Positions 47,425 through 56,473 of a stretch of DNA of 64,000 nt are shown one piece after another (within the stretch, counting starts at the first letter, position 1; each line of letters opens with the position of its first letter). The translations under genes and the position numbers were made by a program. The notes beneath the pieces are model-generated. The model made no database searches and was not told the DNA's origin. It was given only the letters and a program-made list of their open reading frames with translations. The DNA is from Symploca sp. SIO2E9 (lineage in GTDB: Bacteria; Cyanobacteriota; Cyanobacteriia; Cyanobacteriales; Coleofasciculaceae), in assembly GCA_010692645.1 (NCBI GenBank), contig JAAHGS010000010.1, positions 66,001 through 130,000 on the forward strand, in the 5' to 3' direction.

Positions 47425-47571
47425 GGACAAATTATAAAAATAACCTTAAGAACTTTCTAATACTATATCGAGGGAGCAGTGGCTCCCTAATTATCTCAAG
47501 TGACTAGCCTTGTTAACCTCTCCTTGCATTGAAACAGGAGGATACAAGCGGCTGCTACAGAGTGTTCTCGT

Positions 47572-47760
47572 TCAAAGTGATTTTTTGCTTTGCTCAGGAA
47601 AGGTAAGCTTAAATTCATCGATTAAATCATCTAATTCCTCTAGCGCCTGGTTAACATCAATTCTGAGATTGCCCAAATCAGGCTGTTCCAAAAGCTGAAC
47701 CAGGGATTCGCGTTGACTTTCAATCAGAGTAATTCTTTCTTTAATCTTTTGTAGATCCAT
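47572..47760 (-). CDS. Small coiled-coil hypothetical protein
   Basis: 62 aa, helical and acidic (IKERITLIESQRESLVQLLE, NQALEELDDLIDEFK). No Cys, no membrane segment. Divergent from the DUF2854 gene. Possibly a helper protein; no family recognised. Confidence 0.5.
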   Translation of the reverse strand: MDLQKIKERITLIESQRESLVQLLEQPDLGNLRIDVNQALEELDDLIDEFKLTFPEQSKKSL

Positions 47761-47904
47761 GTTTATTTTGCCTTCGACTGCTACGGTCTGACTCCCATAG
47801 ATTCAGATTAACGCAATCAGGGAGCAAATTTGAGAGCACAACAAATCAGAGTTTTACCGCAGACAAGGATAATAGAGCAAAGTGATTGCTCGCGGGATAC
47901 TCCA

Positions 47905-48474
47905 GTGAAGATATTACCTCAAACCTCCTTAGGAACTTTAGGCTTGTATATTGGTGGACTTCTCACACTCATGGGCTTTATTGCCTACGCCGTTGACAAT
48001 GCCACCTTAAATCTAATTGGTTTCTTCTACGGAGCACCAATTTTACTAGGGGGGCTGGCTCTGAAAGCAGCTGAATTAAAGCCCGTAGGCTTGAGTCAGC
48101 CTACAACTCCTGCCGTACTTAAACTGCGCGAGGAAAAAGCAACTTCTATTCAAAACCAGGTGCGCCAAGACGTAATGCGGTATCGTTATGGTCAAAGGGC
48201 TCATCTTGATGAATCTCTTGAGCGTCTTGATTTATCCCCTACTGATGAGGAAAGACCAGTGCTGACAGGCTTAAGAGAAATCGAGATTGACGGCTCTTAT
48301 GCTTTAGTATTGGAATTTGAATCACCACTGATTAATTTTAAAACTTGGCAACAAAAACGCGAAAAAATGGAGAAGTTCTTCGGTCCTGGGATCAGAGTAG
48401 AGTTGATGCAACCAGATGAAGACCGAGTAGAAGTGGCGTTGATTGCAACTCTCTCAGAGACTGCTAAAACTTGA
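47905..48474 (+). CDS. DUF2854 membrane protein
   Basis: About 190 aa from the GTG at 47905. The frame is open 25 codons further to a TTG, but family members begin close to the first helix. Two transmembrane helices (LGLYIGGLLTLMGFIAY and LIGFFYGAPILLGGLAL) precede a cytoplasmic domain (LVLEFESPLINFKTWQQKREKMEKFFGPGIRVEL). DUF2854 is conserved in cyanobacteria and chloroplasts and of unknown function. Stands alone. Confidence 0.85.
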   Translation: MKILPQTSLGTLGLYIGGLLTLMGFIAYAVDNATLNLIGFFYGAPILLGGLALKAAELKPVGLSQPTTPAVLKLREEKATSIQNQVRQDVMRYRYGQRAHLDESLERLDLSPTDEERPVLTGLREIEIDGSYALVLEFESPLINFKTWQQKREKMEKFFGPGIRVELMQPDEDRVEVALIATLSETAKT

Positions 48475-48664
48475 ACATTCCTGTACCCTCATCCCTAGCA
48501 GGGTGGGGGCTTGCTATAGGGTTAAATGTTGGTGTCAAACTCACTGGTGATATTAGCCATGAGCAATGAACCATGAACGAAGATAAGCTATTATGCATTT
48601 AAATCATATATTTATTTGATAGTAGTTAATGGCTGAAACTCTTGTTCCTTCTGCCTCCTGCCTT

Positions 48665-48693
48665 GCTGTTGTGCATTTTTAATGCACAACAGC
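48665..48693. terminator. Strong hairpin next to the CRR7 gene stop
   Basis: GCTGTTGTGCATT pairs perfectly with AATGCACAACAGC around a three-base loop, one base before the minus-strand stop codon of the CRR7 gene. The T-rich run TTATGACTTTT follows on the plus strand. It could end transcription in both directions. Confidence 0.55.
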
Positions 48694-48954
48694 TTATGAC
48701 TTTTCCAACCTGACGACGTACCATTGCAGATACTCTCCAGGTTCCATATCTAAATCACAGGAAGTCTCCATCAGATAGTGGGCTTGTTCCTCAACAGAAG
48801 TTAAATTCTGCAAATCTCGCGGCAAGTCGTGCTGCCGCTGACTTAAAATTGCCTTAAGCTTTTCTAAGAGTTCTGTCGGTGTCAAAATTACTTCCGGCTG
48901 GTTGGTTTCCAGGACTACATAAGCATCCTCTTGGAACATTATTGAGTCTGGCAT
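48694..48954 (-). CDS. CRR7-family (chlororespiratory reduction 7) protein
   Basis: 86 aa. The domain stretch YVVLETNQPEVILTPTELLEKL and the C-terminal LMETSCDLDMEPGEYLQWYVVRLEK match the CRR7 family. In plants CRR7 is needed for the chloroplast NDH complex; in cyanobacteria the homologue is small and soluble. It is divergent from the SelO gene. Family call is by memory of the conserved tail. Confidence 0.7.
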   Translation of the reverse strand: MPDSIMFQEDAYVVLETNQPEVILTPTELLEKLKAILSQRQHDLPRDLQNLTSVEEQAHYLMETSCDLDMEPGEYLQWYVVRLEKS

Positions 48955-49023
48955 TACTAAACTCCTGAGTGAGGTTCGCTATGCTCAAGTTTACAGCGCT
49001 CAAACCATGGCATTGAATTGACT

Positions 49024-50463
49024 ATGTTTCTCTCCCTTGAATACGAACCGACTTTGGAAGCCTTGGGCTCTGACTATTATGATGAAGTGGCAGCAGCAGA
49101 ATTTCCTCGCCATATCCTGCGGTTTCGCAATCAGCAGCTGCTACCCTTAATTGGCTTAAATCCTGATGAGGTTGGGGATGCAGATTTTATCCAAGCCTTT
49201 GGTAAATTTCAAGGCGTGCGCCCCTTTTTGGCGCTGCGATACCATGGCTATCAATTCGGTGAATATAATTCTAGGCTAGGGGATGGTAGAGGTTTTATCT
49301 ATGGGCAAGTGCGAGGTATTGATGGTGAACTTTACGACTTTGGTACTAAAGGCTCTGGAACCACGCCCTACTCTCGAAGTGCTGATGGTAGATTAACTCT
49401 TAAAGGGGGTGTACGAGAAGTGCTGGCTGCTGAAGCCCTACACAATCTTGGTGTCTATACTTCACGCTGCCTGAGTTTGATTGAAACTGGCGAGCCACTG
49501 TGGCGTGGTGATGAACCTTCTCCTACTCGCTCCTCGGTAATGGTGCGTTTTAGTCGTTCTCATATCAGGTTTGGAACCTTTGAACGCTTACATTACTTTC
49601 ATCGTCCCGATTTAATTAAAAAGCTTTTAAACCATGTAATTGAAAATTACTACCCTCATCTAACTTATCCTGTTCCCCTGAGCAAAGTAGAGGAACAAGA
49701 GAAGTATGTACGATTTTATGCAGAATTGGTAGAAAGAGTCGCAAAACTAGTGGCGCAATGGATGGCGGCTGGTTTTTGTCACGCTGTTCTCAATACTGAC
49801 AACATGTCAATTACTGGGGAAAGTTTTGATTATGGTCCCTATGCTTTTATTCCCACTTATAACCCTAGTTTTACGGCGGCTTATTTTGACCACTACGGAC
49901 GCTATAGTTATGGCAGACAGCCAGCAGTTTGTCACTGGAATTTAGAGATGCTACAGCTACCTTTAGCGGCTGTAATTTCGACTACTGAGATGGAAGCGGC
50001 GTTAACCAAGTTTGGGGAGTATTATTACTTAACTTATCGGCAGTTGATGATTAATAAATTGGGATTTGAACAGCTGCCAGAAGCGGAGGCTGAGGAGTTA
50101 TTGAAGTTAACGATTGAATTTCTCGCAGATACCCAGGTTGGTTATCATGCTTTCTTTGCAGAATTAACACAACAGTTTGACCATAGTTGGCGAGATGATG
50201 TTGGTCAGATTTTTAATAAGGCATCATTTTTGCAGTCAGATGAGCAGCATTTAGCTTTATCCAGTTGGCGAGATTTTTATTATCATCTGTTGCAGAATTT
50301 TTCAGCTGATGAATTGGAGGGTATAAGTAAACGCTTGCGTGATAAAAATCCGCAGACTGTTTTGTTGCGTCCATTAATTGAAGAGGTTTGGGAGGCAATT
50401 AGTCAGGAGGATAATTGGCGGCCTTTTGATGAGTTGGTAGGGCGATTACAAGCTAAGGAATGA
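49024..50463 (+). CDS. selO: SelO/YdiU-family protein adenylyltransferase (pseudokinase fold)
   Basis: 479 aa from the ATG at 49024; a TTG two codons earlier is also open. Family marks are the early Phe-Arg-Asn motif ([13 protein letters not shown]), [28 protein letters not shown], the [16 protein letters not shown] loop and [13 protein letters not shown]. SelO has a kinase-like fold but transfers AMP from ATP to Ser, Thr or Tyr of proteins in redox stress. No Cys/Sec near the C-terminus. Length normal. Confidence 0.95.
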   Translation: MFLSLEYEPTLEALGSDYYDEVAAAEFPRHILRFRNQQLLPLIGLNPDEVGDADFIQAFGKFQGVRPFLALRYHGYQFGEYNSRLGDGRGFIYGQVRGIDGELYDFGTKGSGTTPYSRSADGRLTLKGGVREVLAAEALHNLGVYTSRCLSLIETGEPLWRGDEPSPTRSSVMVRFSRSHIRFGTFERLHYFHRPDLIKKLLNHVIENYYPHLTYPVPLSKVEEQEKYVRFYAELVERVAKLVAQWMAAGFCHAVLNTDNMSITGESFDYGPYAFIPTYNPSFTAAYFDHYGRYSYGRQPAVCHWNLEMLQLPLAAVISTTEMEAALTKFGEYYYLTYRQLMINKLGFEQLPEAEAEELLKLTIEFLADTQVGYHAFFAELTQQFDHSWRDDVGQIFNKASFLQSDEQHLALSSWRDFYYHLLQNFSADELEGISKRLRDKNPQTVLLRPLIEEVWEAISQEDNWRPFDELVGRLQAKE

Positions 50464-50834
50464 TGGCTATTTCAATACTATTTTTCTCCAGGTACTTATT
50501 GACTTATAGTAAGTTAAATCAAAAAGCTGTGATGTAAATCACATATAACCAATAGTTTTGTTACAGAAGCACAAATTGTAAATTAGCTAAAATGGCAGGA
50601 AGTTAAAAACTTCATTAACTAGGGCTAGCCAAATTGGCGGCAGAAACTCGGATATGATCTCAATGCTACTGAATTGGCTTTAGCACATCTACTCTAAGTA
50701 ATACTAAATCAGGTTTATTAGGCATCCTTTCCATAATCCTTCAAATCGGCTTTGGGATTAACCTCTGTCGTTTAAAAATAGAGACACTCTGTAAACCGGA
50801 TTTGCTATAAGTCTGAATTAGGGTAGAGGAATTG
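50464..50834. other. Gap upstream of the sensor-GTPase unit
   Basis: 371 bp, AT-rich, without a recognisable gene. An AGAGGAATT ribosome site closes it just before the sensor ATG. The promoter of the two-gene unit should lie here, and no repeat element is visible. Confidence 0.45.
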
Positions 50835-51974
50835 ATGACAAGTTTTTTATTTAGATTAATAGTTTATTTAACTCTTATCCTTAGTTTCATTGTCTTGGAA
50901 TTCAGACAAGCAACTGAAGCTGCAATCTTTCTTCCACAACCTAGATTCAGTCTTACAACAATTCTACCCAGCTCCTCATCAGCTCTTGAAAATTATTTTA
51001 CTGGTGAGATAGCACAGAACAATGCTACAAATTTAAATTCTGATGAAAATTGGATTATAAAAGATTTAAAGACCAACAAGATATTAAGGTTTGGAATAAG
51101 ACTAGAAACTTATCCAGTAAGCTACAAGGACGAAATCTCTAATGAATATAAAGGTTTTTGCACAGTCTTTGCACAGGAACTAAAAAAAAGTTTAGAGACT
51201 GAATTTGACATAAGGAAAATTGAGTTAACTCAGATATCTATCAAAAACTTTTCTCAAGGTCAAGATAAAAATCCCAGATATCAAGGAGTTGAAAATAAAG
51301 AAGTACATATTGAATGTGGAGCTAATACAATACCATTTGAGGGTGAATTTACTTCATTAGATAAAGTAGAATTTTCAAATTATTTTCTAAAAACGAAAAT
51401 AAAATTATTAATCCCCACAAAACATATCGGACAACTTAACCAAAAACCAAGTGAATTGAAAGTTGGAGTTATAGAAGCAACTACTACAAAAAAAAGGCTG
51501 GCTTCTGCGTCTCAGTATAAATTAATTACCTATAAGGATAAAAGGAAAGCTATTGAAGATTTAAAAGAGAATAAAATCAATGCTTATGCTAGCGATAGTC
51601 TTCTTCTAAGAGGGATATTGAACGAATTAGAAAAACAAGAAAACGGCAAGTATATATTATTCCCTCAAAAAGAAAATCTATCTATAACGTCCTATCCAGA
51701 ACTATATGGACTGGCATTTCAAAAAGGAAATGAAGAATTTAAAAGAATTGTCAATGATACTCTTCAAAAAAAGACAATTAAGGAAGAAATTCAGAAACTA
51801 GAGGAATACGACAAAGGTAAGAAAGATTATAAACCACGCAATCCCAATCTCAAAATGTTAATCATTTTTAGTTTATTGGCATTCTTTTTGGGTTGTCTAT
51901 TCATTCTGTTTTTTAAGGATCCCATATTTAAAATGTTGAGACTACTTTCAAATAAAATCAGGAAGAAAACATGA
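50835..51974 (+). CDS. Membrane-tethered periplasmic solute-binding-type domain protein
   Basis: 379 aa from the ATG at 50835 (site AGAGGA). The N-terminus is a signal anchor (LFRLIVYLTLILSFIVL). The body is a bacterial extracellular solute-binding protein family 3 fold: ILRFGIRLETYPVSYKDEISNEYKGF at the start, KVGVIEATTTKKRL at the hinge, and AIEDLKENKINAYASDSLLLRG. A C-terminal helix (LKMLIIFSLLAFFLGCLFILF) crosses the membrane, followed by a short basic tail. It resembles a ligand-binding receptor without its kinase or channel. AT-rich and lysine-rich compared with neighbours. Its TGA overlaps an ATG of the GTPase frame by the usual ATGA, so the two genes are coupled. Confidence 0.75.
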   Translation: MTSFLFRLIVYLTLILSFIVLEFRQATEAAIFLPQPRFSLTTILPSSSSALENYFTGEIAQNNATNLNSDENWIIKDLKTNKILRFGIRLETYPVSYKDEISNEYKGFCTVFAQELKKSLETEFDIRKIELTQISIKNFSQGQDKNPRYQGVENKEVHIECGANTIPFEGEFTSLDKVEFSNYFLKTKIKLLIPTKHIGQLNQKPSELKVGVIEATTTKKRLASASQYKLITYKDKRKAIEDLKENKINAYASDSLLLRGILNELEKQENGKYILFPQKENLSITSYPELYGLAFQKGNEEFKRIVNDTLQKKTIKEEIQKLEEYDKGKKDYKPRNPNLKMLIIFSLLAFFLGCLFILFFKDPIFKMLRLLSNKIRKKT

Positions 51975-52003
51975 CATTAGTAGAGATATTCAAGGAGACA
52001 AAC

Positions 52004-53362
52004 ATGAATTCAAGTACAATAAATATTGCCGTAACTGGACACACAAATACAGGAAAAACTACTCTTATAAGAACTTTTATGCGAACCTCCATTGGAGAGG
52101 TAGGGGATTCACCAAATGTTACAAAAAGGGGCAAAGCTTACTTCTATGATGGTCTACAGGCTACATTCATAGACACTCCAGGCTTTCAACAGGCATCAGC
52201 AGTTGCAATGTACCTTGATCTCAAACAGGAAAATCCTGACTTGAAAATGTCCCAAGAGTGGGAATCCAAAGTTACTTATGATCACGATGCAATGAAGTCC
52301 ATAGAGGCAAGTCAGGTTGTTTTATATGTGGGCAATCTAAGCGTTGTACCTGATGACTCTTATAAAGAAGAACTTAATCTTGTCAAGAAAATACAGCCAA
52401 AAGTGGTAGGAATTTTAAACCAATACAGACAACAATCTGAAGTTAGCGATAAACAAGCTATCAATCATCGTATTAATCTATGGAAAGAATTATTTGAATC
52501 TGAAGGAATCGAATTTGTAGTTTTTGACGCTCACTGGGACAATCCAGCGAAAATTAATAAAATATATGATAATATACATAAAATTTTAGAACCTGAACAT
52601 CAAGACCTTTTTTCTGAGGGATTAAAACAATTTAAAATTAGGCAAGCTGAAATTCGGAAAGAATCCTGCTCAATGTTAGCCGAATGTATCAAAGACATTC
52701 AAGAATATGAAGGTGTTTCATTTAAAAAGAGTCTTTATAAAAATGATGAACAACGAGAAGAAGCTAAAAACAAGATTGCCAGGGAACTATACGACAAATC
52801 TGTAGGATTTATAGCTAGAGTTTCTGCTCTGTATCAAATAGCTTCTGAGTTTCCAACTTCTCCTAAAGATGAAATTAAGTACAAAATGCAGCAATCAACT
52901 AATTTCTCAGCTAGAGTCAGTGTGGGCAGTAGTACAGCTACTATGCTTGGTACTGGTGGAGCTATTCTCGGGGCTAGTATCGGAGCTGGTATAACAATGA
53001 TACTGACTGGTGGGCTTGGAGTTGAAGCAGGAGCATTATTAGGAGCGCAAATAGGAGGAATAATTGGAGGCTTTATTGGGAGTTTTGGAGTATTTTTAGA
53101 CGATCATGATATCATCAAGATTAAGGTAGAGTCAGAGGAGATTGAAGCTATTGTGATTATGGGTTTGGCTACGATCTGGGGTTTGTCAAATAATGGTTAT
53201 GGTCGTGGCAGAGATCTTTCTACAGAAGAAATCAAAAACCTAGAAGATAAAATACGTCTTTGGCAATCTAAGAAACCTCAGATAAATTGGCTGAATGAAA
53301 CCCAAGTTAATGTTGCTAATTATTGCGATGAAATTCTTGAATTCATGGAAAATAACGAATAG
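52004..53362 (+). CDS. P-loop GTPase with C-terminal glycine-zipper membrane segment
   Basis: 452 aa from the ATG at 52004, which has the strong site AAGGAG. The frame is open to an ATG at 51971 that overlaps the previous stop. P-loop GHTNTGKT is at residues 12-19 and switch II DTPG at 57-60. The usual NKxD is not obvious: ILNQYRQQ is found there. A helical region follows, then at about 305-360 a glycine-rich hydrophobic stretch (GGAILGASIGAGITMILTGG, LLGAQIGGIIGGFIGSFG), like a pore or membrane anchor. This layout is seen in DUF3482-like and dynamin-related small GTPases. Coupled to the binding-domain protein; a sensor-effector pair is inferred. Mobile element 20 bp downstream. Confidence 0.75.
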   Translation: MNSSTINIAVTGHTNTGKTTLIRTFMRTSIGEVGDSPNVTKRGKAYFYDGLQATFIDTPGFQQASAVAMYLDLKQENPDLKMSQEWESKVTYDHDAMKSIEASQVVLYVGNLSVVPDDSYKEELNLVKKIQPKVVGILNQYRQQSEVSDKQAINHRINLWKELFESEGIEFVVFDAHWDNPAKINKIYDNIHKILEPEHQDLFSEGLKQFKIRQAEIRKESCSMLAECIKDIQEYEGVSFKKSLYKNDEQREEAKNKIARELYDKSVGFIARVSALYQIASEFPTSPKDEIKYKMQQSTNFSARVSVGSSTATMLGTGGAILGASIGAGITMILTGGLGVEAGALLGAQIGGIIGGFIGSFGVFLDDHDIIKIKVESEEIEAIVIMGLATIWGLSNNGYGRGRDLSTEEIKNLEDKIRLWQSKKPQINWLNETQVNVANYCDEILEFMENNE

Positions 53363-53381
53363 AGCTAAGTAGGCGGGCATA

Positions 53382-53483
53382 GGGTGAGCGAAAAAAGGCG
53401 TGGGGCAAGGAGTAAGCAGACGCGGAGACGCGGAGACGCGGAGACGCGGAGAATTCAAATCCCACGCAAAATTTCGTTCACCC
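53382..53483. mobile_element. 102-bp GGGTGARCGAAA-family element
   Basis: Same length as the porin copy, in the opposite orientation. The left end is GGGTGAGCGAAAAAAGGCGT and the right end is AAAATTTCGTTCACCC. Four CGCGGAGA-type octamers are in the body. The 9-bp direct repeat GCGGGCATA flanks it at 53373-53381 and 53484-53492. It lies 19 bp after the GTPase stop. Confidence 0.9.
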
Positions 53484-53617
53484 GCGGGCATAAATAAACG
53501 TAAAACCTGAAAAGCTAGGTTCCTTGCTAAACAAGACTTACAGCTTTTGTTATTGTTCGTTTAACTACGCCTACCTACTTAAAATGTCAAGTACTTCTCT
53601 AAAGACATCAAGGCTAC

Positions 53618-53697
53618 TAGGTTGGGTAAAAGCAACTAAATCTAACAGATATTCTGGTCAGAGTTGGGTTTCACTTCGCTCTACCCAACCTACTTTT
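53618..53697. repeat. GTAGGTTGGGT-family hairpin
   Basis: AGGTTGGGTAAAAGC on one side faces GTTGGGTTTCACTTCGCTC and TACCCAACCT on the other, as an inverted copy of the repeat at 26263-26566. Confidence 0.6.
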
Positions 53698-53808
53698 ATT
53701 AAGGTTAATTGACTTACCCAAACAATTGGTGAGTACCTCTATAAGTGAGTCAACAGAGATAAATCTCAAGGACAAGTAGAGTTTTACAAAATTCATCTTT
53801 TCACAAAA

Positions 53809-53991
53809 TTAGTCTTTGGCTTCAGTTATTTTTTCCAAAGCCTCATTCGTTCTTTTAAGAACTTTTCCCAGAGCTTCTCCCATTTTCTCTTCCTCCGTCT
53901 TTTTCGGTGGTTTTGGTTTTGCAGGAAATATCCCCAACATCCAAGAAAATAAAGTAGTGTAGACAAAAATTGCTATAATTACTGCTTCCAT
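53809..53991 (-). CDS. Small membrane protein with basic tail
   Basis: 60 aa. One helix (AVIIAIFVYTTLFSWMLGIF) at the N-terminus, then a Lys/Pro segment (PAKPKPPKKTEEEK) and an amphipathic helix. Hypothetical; low complexity of the tail limits confidence. Confidence 0.45.
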   Translation of the reverse strand: MEAVIIAIFVYTTLFSWMLGIFPAKPKPPKKTEEEKMGEALGKVLKRTNEALEKITEAKD

Positions 53992-54071
53992 GGTGGTCTA
54001 ATAAAACTTGAATTTGTTGTAAATTCCATCAAGTGCTAAAGGAACTCAATATTTAAGTCGGTGCTCTCGCC

Positions 54072-54701
54072 TTATTCATCGAGGTCAAAAATCTCTTTTT
54101 GTTTAGAGTGAATACTTTTAATATGCTTCTTAACAGTGTTAGGAGTAATACACAATTCGGCTGCAATTTCTTTGTATGTGTAGTTAGCTCTTTGAAGTGT
54201 CCAAACCTCTTTTTAACGAGGTGTTAAACCATATTTTTGTGACTCTTCTACTGCTATATTTTTTATTGTTTGATAGTAGTCTTTGACAGTTATTAAGATA
54301 CAATCATTTTTAATTTCTTTTGAATAAATCCATCGAGCATTAACTTTAAATACACTTGAAATATCAACAAAAATTTCTGAAGATAATTGCCAGATTTGAT
54401 GAGGAAATAAATTTCGGCTTTGAATTAATGACTGACAAATATGCCAAATCTCTTTAGGTAAGAAATTCTCTGGTGAACTATTCTGATGTAGCTGTCTTAG
54501 AATTCTACTAGCAATATCATTAACATAAATCAGCTCACTTTGAGTGCTGACAATTAAGATGCCATCAATTAAATTCTCAATGATTCCTTGTAGTACAGCA
54601 GATTGGTTAATTGTTCGATAGCAAGAGAGTTTAGACCTTTGTCTTTGATCTTGTTTACTTTCTTGATTGAAGTCGGCAAGATTCAAGTTGGTGGTATGCA
54701 T
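54072..54701 (-). pseudogene. PAS-LuxR regulator with a premature stop
   Basis: 209 codons: a PAS-like domain (IIENLIDGILIVSTQSELIYV) and a C-terminal LuxR/GerE helix-turn-helix (YTYKEIAAELCITPNTVKKHIKSI). A TAA at 54213-54215 interrupts the frame exactly where the paralogue at 56474 reads LTDREMEVW (here LTPR-stop-KEVW). A single GAA-to-TAA change explains it. The frame then runs on to 54072. The product lacking the HTH would keep the PAS domain only. It could be a decaying gene or a recoded one; the first is likelier. Confidence 0.75.
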
Positions 54702-54858
54702 TGCTTTAATGAATATTTTTTATCCCTGGCCTTTAAATCAACAGATACAATCTACTGGTAATAGCTCAAAATCGGCTACTATACTGCCTAGTTTTAATGC
54801 TGTTAATTGTGTTTATTTCGTTAACAGTAAGCAAGAAAATAATCAGAATAAATCAGAC

Positions 54859-55482
54859 TTATCTTAATTCGAGAAAGTTTTGATATTCTGCTTGCATCAT
54901 TTCGCGGAAAGACCTATAACGATCAGCACCAGGAAGCCAGTCGCCAAAAAAACAAGCCTCCCATTCTCCATCTTCTGCTATTATTTTTGGATTGAGTAGG
55001 TAGATAGCAGATTCGCCGCGATCGCTAATTTCCAAAGCAGTACTTAGATACTCTAATCTGAACTTACTACAATCTTGAGTATCCCCATAGACTAAGTATT
55101 CTTCGTCTGAAATTGAGGGCATGGTAAATTGAGACTGTAGACTATTTTTACACTTATCCCCATATCGCTCGATAAAAGTATTAATCCAGGCTTGATGTCT
55201 TAGTGCAAACCATTCAATTTCTTCAGTAGACCAGATTTTGTAGATGAAAGGCGTTGTCTGATGCCAACCATTAGTGACTGTGAGGAACTCTCGGTAGGAG
55301 GGAGGTAGAGCTATTCCCAAACGAGTTTCAGCAAAGGCAATTTGCTCCTCTGTCGCCCCTGGATAACCCAACCAATTAGACTCAATAACTTCTAGTGGCA
55401 GCTCCTCGTGAACATCCTCCATTGATTCGAGTACATCTTGACTCCACTGCCTTAAGAAGTTTTCCCAATTGAAAGAACTCAT
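54859..55482 (-). CDS. SMI1/KNR4 (SUKH) family protein
   Basis: 207 aa. Family marks are LGYPGATEEQIAFAETRLGIALPPSYREFLTVTNGW near the N-terminus and a mixed alpha-beta body. In bacteria SUKH proteins are immunity factors of polymorphic toxins or act in scaffolding. No toxin is adjacent; the nearest nuclease-type domain is the EndoU protein at 9.5 kb, which is too far to pair. It follows a small gene by 15 bp on the same strand. Confidence 0.82.
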   Translation of the reverse strand: MSSFNWENFLRQWSQDVLESMEDVHEELPLEVIESNWLGYPGATEEQIAFAETRLGIALPPSYREFLTVTNGWHQTTPFIYKIWSTEEIEWFALRHQAWINTFIERYGDKCKNSLQSQFTMPSISDEEYLVYGDTQDCSKFRLEYLSTALEISDRGESAIYLLNPKIIAEDGEWEACFFGDWLPGADRYRSFREMMQAEYQNFLELR

Positions 55483-55497
55483 GTTTAGAAGATTTGT

Positions 55498-55749
55498 CTA
55501 GACAACTGGAAGCAGAAGTACTTTTAAGAAATTTCGAGTAGCAGGAGTATTTTGGAGTGTTGCGATGATAAACCGTAATTGCTGAGGCTCAGTTTGTTCG
55601 CCTACTGGTTGTGTTTTGCCTGGAATCGACAGATTGAATAGCTCAAAGGAGACTTTACCGAGAATTTGTTTGAAGTAGATTTGAGTTTCACTAACTTGTA
55701 AGGGTACTTGTGGACTAATGATAGGAATAAAGGGTGTTCCGTTTGACAT
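55498..55749 (-). CDS. Small hypothetical protein upstream of the SUKH gene
   Basis: 83 aa, soluble and beta-rich in pattern (TPFIPIISPQVPLQVSETQIYFK). No family recognised. Same strand as the SUKH gene with a gap of 15 bp, so probably an operon. It could be the other part of a toxin-immunity or an inactive remnant. Confidence 0.45.
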   Translation of the reverse strand: MSNGTPFIPIISPQVPLQVSETQIYFKQILGKVSFELFNLSIPGKTQPVGEQTEPQQLRFIIATLQNTPATRNFLKVLLLPVV

Positions 55750-56351
55750 AGCAGTATTCTCTTGGTTTCAGACTTTTGGATTACTTAGTAAGCTTTAGTG
55801 GAATTATCTTTTAGCCTTCTCACCTGCAACTTATCTGCCCTTAATTTGTCTAACTACATGCATGATGACAAAGCTGCATAGTGTTTGCTAAGTACCTTGC
55901 CAGGGTACTTTTTAGTCCACTTTTAATCCCCAAGTATCTGAGCATGACAAAAGAAATTTAGCAGCTTACTCATACCATTACAGATGGGCTAAGCCTTACC
56001 AGCAGGCGATTTCAGATTACACTGACTGGCGCTCTATAGCCGTCGCCACTATGATTAGGACACTTCCTTGTTCCCTACTCCCTGCTCCCTGCTCCCTGCT
56101 CCCTGCTCCCTGCTCCCTGCTCCCTGCTCCCTGCTCCCTGCTCCCTGCTCCCTGCTCCCTGCTCCCTGCTCCCTTTGAATCAAAATAGAATGTCCTAACT
56201 GATATGTCCGTTGCTATATGATCTGTCTACAAACTGAATTATATAAAGTTTTATTACAATTACTGACATCCTACATATAGTGCCAAGACTTAAACTGAGA
56301 TATTCTGAAGGTTAATATCTAAAATGAACCGTAATTTGCAAGAGGTAAGTA
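55750..56351. other. Gap with a long heptamer array
   Basis: About 600 bp; the array at 56078-56174 is the main feature. The rest is AT-rich without gene signals. Includes the leader and SD-like AGAGGT of the PAS-LuxR gene. Confidence 0.5.
56078..56174. repeat. CTCCCTG tandem array, about 14 units
   Basis: Near-perfect repeats of CTCCCTG over 97 bp (13.9 units). The last unit diverges. This is the longest and most uniform heptamer array in the window, and its copy number may be unstable. Confidence 0.85.
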
Positions 56352-56473
56352 ATGTTCAGTAGAAATTATCAACTTAATACATCCGCTCATCAATCATCAA
56401 AGACCCAAGCAAAAAAAATACAACTGCTAAGTCATCGTTCCCTAACAAAATTTCATCTAATTTACTACAGTCT

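Larger units (their letters stand above)
53363..53808. other. Gap holding two repeat elements
   Basis: Contains the GGGTGARCGAAA element at 53382-53483 and a GTAGGTTGGGT-family hairpin at about 53618-53697. A frame at 53524-53712 runs through the second repeat and is not taken as a gene. Confidence 0.6.

Noticed and set aside
53524..53712. Open frame of 62 codons
   Set aside because: Most of it is the GTAGGTTGGGT hairpin repeat, and the rest has no recognisable pattern.
9488..55482. EndoU protein and SUKH protein as toxin and immunity pair
   Set aside because: They lie 44 kb apart, and the EndoU protein has no toxin delivery domain.
56078..56174. CRISPR-like appearance of the tandem array
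   Set aside because: The units are contiguous 7-bp repeats with no spacers, and there are no cas genes in the window.
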